DNA of 64,000 bases, from contig NZ_CP013417.1 in assembly GCF_001524445.2 (NCBI RefSeq), positions 1,240,001-1,304,000 on the forward strand. The letters are read 5' to 3'. This document shows, in pieces, positions 24,438 to 34,481 of the stretch. The stretch is from Burkholderia savannae (GTDB taxonomy: Bacteria > Pseudomonadota > Gammaproteobacteria > Burkholderiales > Burkholderiaceae). Made by a program: the position numbers and the translations under genes. The stretch's first letter is position 1. Each line of letters opens with the position of its first letter. The notes below the pieces were generated by a model that was given only the letters and a program-made list of their open reading frames with translations, was not told the origin of the DNA and searched no databases.

Positions 24438-24454
24438 GTCACCGAAAAGGTGCA
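24438..24454 (+). promoter_or_regulatory. NtrC-binding-site candidate 1 upstream of glnA
   Basis: GTCACCGAAAAGGTGCA matches the 17-bp NtrC consensus (TGCACC-N4-TGGTGCA) at most fixed positions. It sits about 200 bp upstream of the predicted sigma-54 start. Confidence 0.6.
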
Positions 24455-24507
24455 AAATGCTCGATCGGCACCAAAATAGGGATTTTCGTGTGTGCGGAAC
24501 CATACAT

Positions 24508-24524
24508 TGCACAACCGAGGTGCG
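24508..24524 (+). promoter_or_regulatory. NtrC-binding-site candidate 2 upstream of glnA
   Basis: TGCACAACCGAGGTGCG fits the same 17-bp NtrC pattern. It lies 70 bp from the first site and about 130 bp upstream of the predicted transcription start, a normal enhancer distance. Confidence 0.65.
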
Positions 24525-24622
24525 CGCTGGGCGGCGTCCGGGCGCATCGAAGCCCCGAAAGGGCGCGCCCCGGCCCTGACGGGGCGAGCCCTCGCGCGTT
24601 TCGCGCCGATCTGGCGCATGCA

Positions 24623-24638
24623 TGGCATGGAAGCTGCT
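24623..24638 (+). promoter_or_regulatory. Sigma-54 promoter of glnA
   Basis: TGGCATGGAAGCTGCT matches the -24/-12 consensus (TGGCAC-N5-TTGCA type) with the essential GG and GC ten bases apart. Transcription would begin near 24649, leaving a leader of about 100 nt before the glnA ATG. Confidence 0.75.
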
Positions 24639-24748
24639 ACAAAGATCCCGTTCGAATCGGTTGTACGCGGCAAAGAACGCTGCGCTCAGCAGCTCGCTTA
24701 ACGAGGCGGTCCCAGTCCGCCGGATTTGTTCAATCAGGAGAAGAGGTT

Positions 24749-26164
24749 ATGAGTAAAACCGTCGCCGACGTCATGCAGCTCGTGAAGGACGAGGACGTCA
24801 AGTTTGTCGATTTCCGCTTCACGGACACGCGCGGCAAGGAGCAACACGTGTCGGTGCCGGTGTCGGCCTTCGGCGAGGACAAGTTCGAAAGCGGCCACGC
24901 GTTCGACGGCTCGTCGATCGCGGGCTGGAAGGGCATCGAGGCGTCGGACATGCTGCTCATGCCGGACCCGAACGCCGCCTTCATCGACCCGTTCTACGAA
25001 GAGTCGACCCTCGTTCTGACCTGCGACGTCGTCGAGCCCGCGGACGGCAAGGGCTACGAGCGCGATCCGCGCTCGCTCGCGAAGCGCGCCGAAGCGTACC
25101 TGAAGAGCACGGGCATCGGCGACACCGCGTACTTCGGTCCGGAGCCGGAATTCTTCATCTTCGACTCGGTGCAATGGAACACCGACATGTCGGGCTGCTT
25201 CGTGAAGATCAACTCGGAAGAAGCGCCGTGGTCGTCGGGCAAGGAATTCGAAGGCGGCAACACGGGCCACCGCCCGGGCGTGAAGGGCGGCTACTTCCCG
25301 GTCGCGCCGGTTGACCAGTTCCAGGACATGCGCTCGGAAATGTGCCTGCTGCTCGAGCAGATCGGCATTCCGGTGGAAGTGCACCACCACGAAGTGGCGG
25401 GCCAGGGCCAGAACGAAATCGGCACGAAGTTCTCGACGCTCGTCGAGCGCGCGGACTGGACGCAATGGGCGAAGTACATCATCCATAACGTCGCGCACTC
25501 GTACGGCAAGACGGCGACGTTCATGCCGAAGCCCGTCGTCGGCGACAACGGCTCGGGCATGCACGTTCACCAGTCGATCTGGAAGGACGGCCAGAACCTG
25601 TTCGCGGGCAACGGCTACGCGGGCCTGTCCGAAACGGCGCTCTTCTACATCGGCGGCATCATCAAGCACGCGCGCGCGCTGAACGCGATCACGAACCCGA
25701 CGACGAACTCCTACAAGCGTCTCGTGCCGCACTTCGAAGCGCCCGTGAAGCTCGCGTACTCGGCGCGCAACCGCTCGGCGTCGATCCGCATTCCGCACGT
25801 GTCGAACCCGAAGGGCCGCCGCATCGAAACGCGCTTCCCGGACCCGATGGCGAACCCGTACCTGTGCTTCACCGCGCTGATGATGGCGGGTCTCGACGGC
25901 ATCCAGAACAAGATCCATCCGGGCGAGGCCGCGGACAAGAACCTGTACGACCTGCCGCCGGAAGAGGATGCAAAGATCCCGACCGTGTGCGCGGGCCTCG
26001 ACCAGGCGCTCGAAGCACTCGACAACGACCGCGAGTTCTTGACGCGCGGCGGCGTGTTTACGGACGCGATGATCGATGCGTACCTCGGCCTCAAGGAGCA
26101 GGAGCTCGCGAAGTTCCGCATGACGACGCACCCGATCGAGTTCGAGATGTACTACTCGCTGTAA
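24749..26164 (+). CDS. glnA: Glutamine synthetase type I
   Basis: A 471-residue protein of normal GlnA length. Visible motifs: the N-terminal latch [17 protein letters not shown], the metal/glutamate site [10 protein letters not shown], the ATP-binding [25 protein letters not shown], and the adenylylation loop NLYDLPPEE with Tyr at about residue 400. It condenses glutamate and ammonia with ATP and is the main ammonia-assimilation enzyme. AGGAGAAGAGG lies just upstream of ATG 24749. Two NtrC-like sites and a sigma-54 promoter precede it, and ntrB-ntrC follow after a terminator, so expression should rise on nitrogen limitation and activity should be tuned by adenylylation. Confidence 0.97.
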   Translation: MSKTVADVMQLVKDEDVKFVDFRFTDTRGKEQHVSVPVSAFGEDKFESGHAFDGSSIAGWKGIEASDMLLMPDPNAAFIDPFYEESTLVLTCDVVEPADGKGYERDPRSLAKRAEAYLKSTGIGDTAYFGPEPEFFIFDSVQWNTDMSGCFVKINSEEAPWSSGKEFEGGNTGHRPGVKGGYFPVAPVDQFQDMRSEMCLLLEQIGIPVEVHHHEVAGQGQNEIGTKFSTLVERADWTQWAKYIIHNVAHSYGKTATFMPKPVVGDNGSGMHVHQSIWKDGQNLFAGNGYAGLSETALFYIGGIIKHARALNAITNPTTNSYKRLVPHFEAPVKLAYSARNRSASIRIPHVSNPKGRRIETRFPDPMANPYLCFTALMMAGLDGIQNKIHPGEAADKNLYDLPPEEDAKIPTVCAGLDQALEALDNDREFLTRGGVFTDAMIDAYLGLKEQELAKFRMTTHPIEFEMYYSL

Positions 26165-26256
26165 GCGGCGATGGCGCTTCGTCTCGTCGGCGGACGAAGC
26201 GCCGCGGCGCCCACCGGCCTTCGCGCGGCAACTGCGCGCGAAGGCATCGGGCCTTG

Positions 26257-26287
26257 AAAGGGGACGGCGGGACGCCGTCCCCTTTTT
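26257..26287 (+). terminator. Terminator between glnA and ntrB
   Basis: Twelve-bp arms AAAGGGGACGGC and GCCGTCCCCTTT around a five-base loop, ending in TTTTT. It should lower read-through from the strong glnA promoter into ntrBC. Confidence 0.88.
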
Positions 26288-26330
26288 GCTCCGCCCGCGA
26301 CGGCGGTTTTTGACACGGCATCCACGCAAG

Positions 26331-27473
26331 ATGGTTCTGAAGAATCTGATCAAGGCCAGGGCCGGCCACCCGGAGCGCTTGTCGGACGACGACCGGCTCG
26401 TGCGCTCGGGGCTCCTCACGGGGCTGGAAGCGTTGCCGACGGTCGTGCTCGTGCTCGACCGGCGCACGCTCACGATCGCGTTCGCCAATCCGTCGGCGGA
26501 GGCGATGCTCGACATCTCGCGCCGGCAGCTGTCGCAGATGCCGTGGGGCGAGATCTTCCCGAACGCGAGCGAGCTCGCGACGACGATCACCGCGATCGGC
26601 GAGGAGCGCTTTCATGCGACGCATCTCGACACCGTGCTCGACCGCCCGGGCCGCGAGCCGCTGCACGTGCACGCGATCGTCGGCTTTCTCGAGGGCGCGC
26701 AGGATTTCGTGCTCGTCGAGCTGTTCGAGAACGAGCGGCAGTCGCGCACCGACCGCGAGGAGCGCATCCACGACCTCACGGCCGTCAACAAGCAGCTGAT
26801 CCGCAATCTCGCGCACGAGATCAAGAACCCGCTCGGCGGGATTCGAGGCGCCGCGCAGTTGCTCGAGTTCGAGCTCGGCGAGCGCGAGCGCGGCGAGCTG
26901 CGCGAATACACGCAGGTGATCATCAAGGAATCGGACCGGCTGCAGACGCTCGTCGACCGGCTGCTCGAGCCGCATCGCCATCCGCACATCGTCGGCGATG
27001 TGAACATCCACGAAGTGTGCGAACGGGTGCGCGCGGTGATGCTCGCGGAATTTCCGCGCGGCTTGACGATCGAGCGCGATTACGACGTGAGCGTGCCCGA
27101 TCTGCGCGGCGACAAGGAGCAGCTGATCCAGGCGCTCCTGAACATCGTGCGCAACGCGGCGCAGGCGCTGCGCGAGCGGATCGCGCAGGGCGACGCGAAG
27201 ATCGAGCTGCGCACGCGCATCGCGCGCAAGGTGACGATCGCCAAGCGCCTGTACAAGCTGGCACTGGACTTGCACGTGATCGACAACGGCCCCGGCATTC
27301 CGGACGACATCCGCGACCGGATCTTCTATCCGCTCGTGTCGGGCCGCGACGACGGCAGCGGGCTCGGGCTCACGCTCGCGCAGACGTTCATCCAGCAGCA
27401 CGACGGGATGATCGAAGTGGACAGCCGGCCGGGCCGAACCGAATTTCAGATTCTGCTGCCGCTCGATCATTGA
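26331..27473 (+). CDS. glnL: Nitrogen regulation sensor kinase NtrB (GlnL)
   Basis: A 380-residue soluble kinase. A PAS domain covers about residues 20-130, the phospho-acceptor His162 lies in NLAHEIKNPLGGIRGAAQ, and the C-terminal ATPase has VIDNGPGIP and GSGLGLTLAQ. There is no transmembrane helix, as expected for NtrB, which senses nitrogen status through PII. ATG 26331 is chosen because it begins the usual NtrB N terminus. It lies downstream of the glnA terminator and 37 bp upstream of ntrC, so the pair is co-transcribed. Confidence 0.95.
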   Translation: MVLKNLIKARAGHPERLSDDDRLVRSGLLTGLEALPTVVLVLDRRTLTIAFANPSAEAMLDISRRQLSQMPWGEIFPNASELATTITAIGEERFHATHLDTVLDRPGREPLHVHAIVGFLEGAQDFVLVELFENERQSRTDREERIHDLTAVNKQLIRNLAHEIKNPLGGIRGAAQLLEFELGERERGELREYTQVIIKESDRLQTLVDRLLEPHRHPHIVGDVNIHEVCERVRAVMLAEFPRGLTIERDYDVSVPDLRGDKEQLIQALLNIVRNAAQALRERIAQGDAKIELRTRIARKVTIAKRLYKLALDLHVIDNGPGIPDDIRDRIFYPLVSGRDDGSGLGLTLAQTFIQQHDGMIEVDSRPGRTEFQILLPLDH

Positions 27474-27510
27474 GCGGCGGCGCAGCGATTCTCCATACCT
27501 CTGACCGACT

Positions 27511-29040
<1,530 letters not shown>

Positions 29041-29094
29041 TCCGGCGCGAGGCGATGCGGGCTGCGCGGATGGCGCCCGCATCGGTAGGCTGAC

Positions 29095-29125
29095 GCAAAC
29101 GGGGCGCTTCGAGCGCCCCGTTTGC
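29095..29125 (+). terminator. Terminator downstream of ntrC
   Basis: Perfect 13-bp arms GCAAACGGGGCGC and its complement around loop TTCGA. The stem is long and GC-rich; the T run is short (TTT inside the arm), so it may work on both strands. Confidence 0.75.
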
Positions 29126-29294
29126 ATCGGGCGGCGTGGCGATGCGTTCGCAGATGCGCGCGGCGCGGCGCTTGCGTCGCGTTCGGCGCGACGTTCGGCA
29201 TCGGCGTGGCGTCCGCCGCGGCGCGCCGCCGCCTCGCTTGCGGCGAACGCCGCGCGTCGCCGAGCGGCGGCGGCGGGGGCCGCGCGCAGCGGGC

Positions 29295-30071
29295 TCAGCC
29301 GATCTGCGCGACGACGGGCGTGTGATCGGACGGCTGCTCCCACGTGCGCGGCACGCGATCGACCGTGCAGCTCGTGCAGGTCTCGGCGAGCGCGGGCGAC
29401 AGCAGGATGTGATCGATCCGCAGCCCCGCGTTGCGGCGGAACGCGAGCATCCGGTAGTCCCACCACGTGAAAGTCTTCTCGGGCTGATCGAAGCGGCGGA
29501 ACGCATCGGCGAAACCGAGCCCGATCAGTTGCGCGAAGTGCGCGCGCTCCTGCGGCGACACGAGGTTCTGGCCTTCCCATTTCGCGGGATCGTGCACGTC
29601 GCGATCCTCGGGCGCGATGTTGTAGTCGCCGAGCAGCGCGAGCTTCGGGTAGCGCTGCAACTCGTCCTTCAGCCACGCCTGCAGCGCGTCGAGCCATTGC
29701 ATCTTGTAGACGAACTTGTCGGAGTCGAGCGCCTGGCCGTTCGGGAAATACGCGGACACGATCCGCACGCCGCCGACCGTCGCGGCGATGAGGCGCTGCT
29801 GTGCATCTTCGAAGCCGGGGATGTTGCGCACGACGTCCGTTTCGTCGAACGGCAGGCTCGCGCGCGCGAGGATCGCGACGCCGTTGTAGGTCTTCTGGCC
29901 CGCGAACCAGCTGCGGTAGCCGGCGGCTTCGAGCTCGTCGCTCGGGAATTTCTCGTCGGGGATCTTGAGCTCCTGCAGGCACAGCACGTCGGCGCCGCTC
30001 TGTGCGAGCCAGTCGAGCACGTGCTGCTTGCGCACGTTCAGGGAGTTGACGTTCCAGGTGGCGATTTTCAT
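29295..30071 (-). CDS. xth: Exodeoxyribonuclease III
   Basis: A 258-residue protein of the endonuclease/exonuclease/phosphatase superfamily. Motifs in order: MKIATWNVNSLNVR at the start (metal/Asn), CLQELKIPDEKFP with the metal-binding Glu, GDYNIAPEDRDVHDP with the catalytic Asp/Asn, and the closing SDHTPVVAQI with the catalytic Asp-His. It is an AP endonuclease and 3'-5' exonuclease of base-excision repair. Convergent with ntrC, separated by the terminator at 29095. Confidence 0.95.
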   Translation of the reverse strand: MKIATWNVNSLNVRKQHVLDWLAQSGADVLCLQELKIPDEKFPSDELEAAGYRSWFAGQKTYNGVAILARASLPFDETDVVRNIPGFEDAQQRLIAATVGGVRIVSAYFPNGQALDSDKFVYKMQWLDALQAWLKDELQRYPKLALLGDYNIAPEDRDVHDPAKWEGQNLVSPQERAHFAQLIGLGFADAFRRFDQPEKTFTWWDYRMLAFRRNAGLRIDHILLSPALAETCTSCTVDRVPRTWEQPSDHTPVVAQIG

Positions 30072-30259
30072 GGGAGGATCGGCAGGATGCGTGAGGCCGT
30101 CATCTTACCGCGAGCCATGGACATCCATGACAACGCCGGGGCGAGGCCGGACCGCCGGAGCGCGGAACGCTCGGCGCCGCAGCGGCCGCGGCCGCGGATA
30201 TCACGGATCGCGCGATGCGCGCCGGCGTACGGTGGCGTGCCCCGATCGCCGCCGCCGCG

Positions 30260-30958
30260 TCACACCTCGGCCGGATGCTGCGCGGTCAATCCGCGCTCGA
30301 CCGCATACACCGCGATCTGCACGCGGCTCGTCAGGTTCAGCTTCTTCAGGATGTTCTGCACGTGGATTTTCACCGTGCTCTCGGCGACGTCGAACTCGCG
30401 CGCGATCTCCTTGTTGCTCGTGCCGCGCGCGAGCGCGCGCACGATGTCGTGCTCGCGCGGCGTCAACTGGTCGGGATCGACCGACGCGTGCGCGGCGGCG
30501 GGCGCGGCGGCCGGCGCGGGCCGTGCGGCGGGCTGCGGCGCGCGCAGGCTCGCGATCCACTTCGCCGTCATGCTCTCGGCGATCACCGGCTCGCCCGCGG
30601 CCGCCTTGCGGATGCCCGCGACGAGCGTCTCCGCGTCGATGTTCTTCACGAGAAAGCCGCATGCGCCGTCGCGCAGCGCGGTCGTCAGCTCTTCGGCGTC
30701 CTCCGACACCGTGAGGATCACGACGTGCGCGGACGGCACGTCCTGCACGAGCAGTTGCAGCGTTTCGAGCCCCGACAGCCCCGGCATGTTCAGATCGAGC
30801 AGGATCACGTCGGGCTGATGCCGCTTCGCGCGCTTCACGCCCTCCACGCCGTCGGACGCTTCGTCGACGACTTCGAAATCCGGCTGGCGTTGCAGCAGCA
30901 GCTTGACGCCGCTGCGAAAGAGCGTGTGGTCGTCGATCAACAGTACGCGTATGGTCAT
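30260..30958 (-). CDS. narL: Nitrate/nitrite response regulator NarL
   Basis: A 232-residue protein. The receiver domain has Asp55 in LLDLNMPGLSG. A Pro/Ala linker at about residues 145-165 precedes a LuxR-type helix-turn-helix (LTPREHDIVRALARGTSNKEIA, then STVKIHVQNILKKL). The start is 23 bp after the narX stop, so the pair is co-transcribed and follows narI. By homology it is phosphorylated by NarX when nitrate is present and controls nar promoters. The C-terminal end RGLTAQHP is short but normal. Confidence 0.93.
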   Translation of the reverse strand: MTIRVLLIDDHTLFRSGVKLLLQRQPDFEVVDEASDGVEGVKRAKRHQPDVILLDLNMPGLSGLETLQLLVQDVPSAHVVILTVSEDAEELTTALRDGACGFLVKNIDAETLVAGIRKAAAGEPVIAESMTAKWIASLRAPQPAARPAPAAAPAAAHASVDPDQLTPREHDIVRALARGTSNKEIAREFDVAESTVKIHVQNILKKLNLTSRVQIAVYAVERGLTAQHPAEV

Positions 30959-30981
30959 GATGCTGGTCCTCGTTCTTGTTC

Positions 30982-32916
30982 CTATGCCGCCTGTCGCGCG
31001 TCGGCGGGCAGCACCAGCTCGACGCGCGCGCCGCGTTGCGGCGCGCCTGTCAACGTGAGCGTCGCGCGCAGGCGGGCGGCGCGCTCGCGCATGATCGTGA
31101 GTCCGACGTGCGTGTCCGCGCGCGCGGCGAGCGCGGCCGGATCGTAGCCGCAGCCGTCGTCGGCGACGGACAGCCGGAACGCGGCGCCGTTGTCGACTTC
31201 GACGGCGACGTGCCGTGCGTGCGCGTGCTTGCGCACGTTCGACAACGCTTCCTGCAGGATGAACAGCACCTGCAGCTGCTCGTCGGGCGGCAGCGGCGCG
31301 CCGCTTGTCTCGCGATAGTCGAGCGCGCACGCGATGCGCGTCTGCTTCTCGAAGCGCGCGATCGTTTCCTCGATCGCCGCCTTCAGCTCGCCTTGCGCGA
31401 GGCGCGTGCGGAAGTTCAGCAGCAGCTCGCGCACGTCCGCGTAGCTTTGCTCGACGCCATGCTTGAGCATCGGCACGATGTCGCGCGCATCGGCGAGATT
31501 GTCGTGCGCGATCGCGTCGCCGAGCATCTGCGTCTGCAGGTTCACGAAATTCAGGCTCTGCGCGATGCTGTCGTGCAGCCCCTGCGCGACGAGATTGCGC
31601 TCTTCGGCGACCGCGAGCTGCCGGGCGCTCGCCGACAGCCGCACGTGATCGAGCGCGATCCCGAGATGGCGGCCTAGCGTCTCGAGCACGCGCCGCTCGT
31701 CGGCGGGCAGCCGCGACGCATCGCGATAATGCAGCGAGAACGAGCCGAGCACCGCGTCCTGCGTCATCACCCTGAACACCGCGACGGCCGCGAAGCCTTC
31801 GCGCGAGCACGGCGTCGGCGAGTGCGCGGCGCCGCCGCGCAGGTCGTGCAGCACGGCCGTCTCGGCGCGCGTCGCGGTGCCGCAGAAGCAGTCGTCGACG
31901 GGCATGCAGCGCTCGAGATCGGTGAGCTCGGTCGACAGCCCCTCGGCGATCACGAGGTGCAGCTTCTCGCCCGTCGGATCGGTGACGCGGATGCTGCCCG
32001 CGTCGGCGTCGAATTGCGCGATCGTGCGCGACAGGAAGCCCGCGCACATCTCGTCGACGGCCTGCGGGCGGTTCAGGAACGCGGTGATCTCGTAGAGCGC
32101 GCTCAACTCGCGGTTCTGCGCGGCGAGCTGCGCGGTTTTCTGCTGCACGCGTTCCTCGAGCCCCGCGTAGACCTCCTGCAGCTCGCTCGCCATCCGGTTG
32201 AAGCCGCGCGCGAGATCGCCGAACTCGTCGCGCGTCTGCACGGGCAGCCGCACCGCGAATTCGCGCGCGGCCATCCGCTTCAGGCCGTCGCGCAGCTGCA
32301 TCACGGGCAGGATGATCCACAGGAACAGCAGATAGATGACGGCGACCGCGCCCGAGCAGGCGAGCAGGCCGAGCACGATCTGCGACAGGCGCAGCCACGT
32401 CGTCTTGCGCGCGTTGTCCGATTCGATCTCGCGCACGAGCAGATCGGCTTCGTCGACGAAGCCCGGCAGTGCGACGAGATAGGCGGCGGCCGCGTCAGGC
32501 TGAGGCGCGCCCGGCAGCGCCGCGGCGGCGAGCGGGCGCAGCGTGCCGCTCCAGCGGTCGGTGACGATGTCGAGCTGATGCTGGATGACGGACGTCTTCG
32601 GCAGGAAGAGGGGGCGCGACGGATCGCCGCGGCGCAGCCGCGCGAGCGTGCCGTCGATCGTGTCGACCTCGGCCGCGAGCTGGCGGCGCGGCTCGACGCC
32701 CGCGCCCGTCATCTCGACGTACGTGCGCGTCGCGCGCATCCGCAGGCTGCCGGCGTCGTTGATCGCCGCGCCCGCGCCTTCGAGCTGCCACGACAGCCAC
32801 AGCGTGCCGCCCACCATCGCGAGGACGAGCGCCCACGCGATCGCCGAGAGCGCGACGATCCGCGTCGACAGGCGGTGCCGCCACGGGGCGGGGGAGTCGG
32901 GGAGGGCGGGGGTCAT
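30982..32916 (-). CDS. narX: Nitrate/nitrite sensor histidine kinase NarX
   Basis: A 644-residue protein. It has an N-terminal transmembrane helix at about residues 17-43 and a periplasmic sensor with the P-box-like DAGSLRMRATRTYVEM just after it. A second membrane helix at about 176-200 is followed by HAMP and a GAF-like region with a Cys cluster (CMPVDDCFCG). A HisKA_3 site has His448 in GLHDSIAQSLNFV, and an HATPase domain follows (DDGCGYDP, then GLTIMRERA). The P-box is the nitrate-sensing region of NarX/NarQ. It is placed after narI rather than divergent from narK as in E. coli. Confidence 0.92.
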   Translation of the reverse strand: MTPALPDSPAPWRHRLSTRIVALSAIAWALVLAMVGGTLWLSWQLEGAGAAINDAGSLRMRATRTYVEMTGAGVEPRRQLAAEVDTIDGTLARLRRGDPSRPLFLPKTSVIQHQLDIVTDRWSGTLRPLAAAALPGAPQPDAAAAYLVALPGFVDEADLLVREIESDNARKTTWLRLSQIVLGLLACSGAVAVIYLLFLWIILPVMQLRDGLKRMAAREFAVRLPVQTRDEFGDLARGFNRMASELQEVYAGLEERVQQKTAQLAAQNRELSALYEITAFLNRPQAVDEMCAGFLSRTIAQFDADAGSIRVTDPTGEKLHLVIAEGLSTELTDLERCMPVDDCFCGTATRAETAVLHDLRGGAAHSPTPCSREGFAAVAVFRVMTQDAVLGSFSLHYRDASRLPADERRVLETLGRHLGIALDHVRLSASARQLAVAEERNLVAQGLHDSIAQSLNFVNLQTQMLGDAIAHDNLADARDIVPMLKHGVEQSYADVRELLLNFRTRLAQGELKAAIEETIARFEKQTRIACALDYRETSGAPLPPDEQLQVLFILQEALSNVRKHAHARHVAVEVDNGAAFRLSVADDGCGYDPAALAARADTHVGLTIMRERAARLRATLTLTGAPQRGARVELVLPADARQAA

Positions 32917-32941
32917 AGCACGTCATGATTTTTTTGAACAT

Positions 32942-32983
32942 GACAATTGTCCTGCCGAATGTTGCGCTCCCGATGCGACATTC
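32942..32983. promoter_or_regulatory. Dyads between narI and narX
   Basis: The 141-bp narI-narX gap contains a perfect palindrome GACAATTGTC (32942-32951) and the inverted repeat GAATGT-N15-ACATTC (32957-32983), 26-67 bp upstream of the narX start. This suggests narXL can be transcribed separately from narGHJI. The protein that binds is unknown. Confidence 0.35.
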
Positions 32984-33057
32984 CGGCGCGTGAGGCATCG
33001 CGGCGCACCCGCCCGGCGCGCCGCGATGCGTTTGCTCCGACCCCGCTCGAACCGCGC

Positions 33058-33744
33058 CTAGCGGCGTGTGCGCACGAGCTGCCACGCGCGGCCGACGTAC
33101 GTGACCGACGCGAAGCCGCTCCACACATGAACGAGCCGCGTGAACGGGAAGATCGCGAAAAGCGAGATGCCCATGAACAGGTGCGCCTTGAAGAGCAACG
33201 GCGCGTCGGCGACGTAGCTCGCCGCGTCGCCGCGGAACGTGACGATGTGCTGCGCCCAGGTCATCAGTTGCACCATCAGATGGCCGTCGGTGTGGCTCGC
33301 CGATTCGAAGATCGTCGACAGGCCGAGCACCAGCGTGACGAGGAGCCACGCGAGCAGCACCTTGTCGCCGCGGCGCGTGACGGCCGCGATGCGGGCGTTC
33401 GTCAGGCGCCGGTGCAGCAGGATCGCGAGGCCCGCGAGCGCGAGCGAGCCCATCACGCCGCCCGCCGTCATCGCGACGAGCTGCTTGAAGTGATGCGTGA
33501 CGCCGAGCGCGTCCCACACCGCCACGGGCGTGAGCAGCCCGACGAGGTGCCCGAAGAAGAGCCCGAGCACGCCGACGTGAAAGAGGATGTTGCCCGTGCG
33601 CAGCGCGCCGCGATGCAAGAGCTGCGAGCTGTCGGACTTCCACGTGTACTGCTCGCGCTCGAAGCGCGCGAGGCTGCCGAACAGGAAGATGGCGGCGGCG
33701 ATATACGGATAGATGCCGTAGACGAACGTATTCAGATAATCCAT
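33058..33744 (-). CDS. narI: Respiratory nitrate reductase gamma subunit (cytochrome b)
   Basis: A 228-residue membrane protein with five predicted helices. The four haem ligands of NarI are present at family positions: His56 and His66 near the first helices (LFHVGVLGLFFGH) and His188 and His206 near the C terminus. It takes electrons from quinol and passes them through two b haems to NarH. It is the fourth gene of narGHJI, 36 bp after narJ. Confidence 0.96.
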   Translation of the reverse strand: MDYLNTFVYGIYPYIAAAIFLFGSLARFEREQYTWKSDSSQLLHRGALRTGNILFHVGVLGLFFGHLVGLLTPVAVWDALGVTHHFKQLVAMTAGGVMGSLALAGLAILLHRRLTNARIAAVTRRGDKVLLAWLLVTLVLGLSTIFESASHTDGHLMVQLMTWAQHIVTFRGDAASYVADAPLLFKAHLFMGISLFAIFPFTRLVHVWSGFASVTYVGRAWQLVRTRR

Positions 33745-33780
33745 GACGTGACCTCGAAACGGGTTCGCGACGCCCCCGCG

Positions 33781-34458
33781 TCACGCGCGGGGAGCGGGCG
33801 TCGCCGCGCGGCGCGGCGGATGAAAGCGGATCGGCTGCGCGTTCGACGCGTTCGCCGCGGGCGCGAGGAGCGGCTCGACGCCGTCGTGGCCGGGGCCGAA
33901 GCGCTCGAGCGCTTCGTCCATCGTGCGCGGCGGCGGCTCGGCGACGGGCCGCGGCTCGACGGGCGAGCGCGCGCGCAGCGCCGCGAACGCGGCCGCATAC
34001 GGGCTCTGCGCGCGCGCGAGGCGCTCGCCGAGCGCGGCGAGCACGTCGATCGCGTCGCCGAGAAGCCGCGCCGCGTGATCGGCGTCGCCGTCGTCCTCGA
34101 TCGCGCCGAGGAACTCGACGAAGAGCGGCACGTAGTCGGGCAGCTCGCTGCCGACGGGCTCGAAGCCGCGGCGGCGGTATTCGTCGAGCAGATCGACCAT
34201 CGCCTGGCCGCGGTCGCGGCTCTCGCCGTGCACGTGCTCGAACAGATGCAGCGAGTGCGACGGCGTGCGGTCGAACGTCGCGACGTAACGCTCCTGCAGC
34301 TCGATGAGCGGCGCGGCGCGCAGCGATTCGACGAGCGGCGCGAGCGTCGCGCGCGCGTCGGGGAACGCGTCGAGCGCGCGCTCGACGTCGGGCAGCGCGT
34401 CGAGCAGCTCCTGCTCGGGATAGGTCAGGAGGGCGGACAGAATCGGATAGATCGACAT
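33781..34458 (-). CDS. narJ: Nitrate reductase assembly chaperone NarJ
   Basis: A 225-residue protein from ATG 34458, supported by GAGGAAAA upstream. An alternative ATG at 34485 overlaps the narH stop and would add nine residues. The all-helical NarJ/TorD fold is indicated by LLTYPEQELLDALPDVE, ERYVATFDRTPSHSLHLFEHVHGESRDRGQAM and LPDYVPLFVEFLG. It holds NarG until the molybdenum cofactor is inserted. The C-terminal 45 residues are Pro/Arg-rich and poorly conserved. Confidence 0.93.
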   Translation of the reverse strand: MSIYPILSALLTYPEQELLDALPDVERALDAFPDARATLAPLVESLRAAPLIELQERYVATFDRTPSHSLHLFEHVHGESRDRGQAMVDLLDEYRRRGFEPVGSELPDYVPLFVEFLGAIEDDGDADHAARLLGDAIDVLAALGERLARAQSPYAAAFAALRARSPVEPRPVAEPPPRTMDEALERFGPGHDGVEPLLAPAANASNAQPIRFHPPRRAATPAPRA

Positions 34459-34481
34459 GACGTTTTCCTCGTGCGATGCGC

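Noticed and set aside
30260..32398. A long frame joining narL to upstream sequence as one 712-codon protein
   Set aside because: The region before 30958 is out of frame with narX, which is clearly coding. narL begins at its own ATG.
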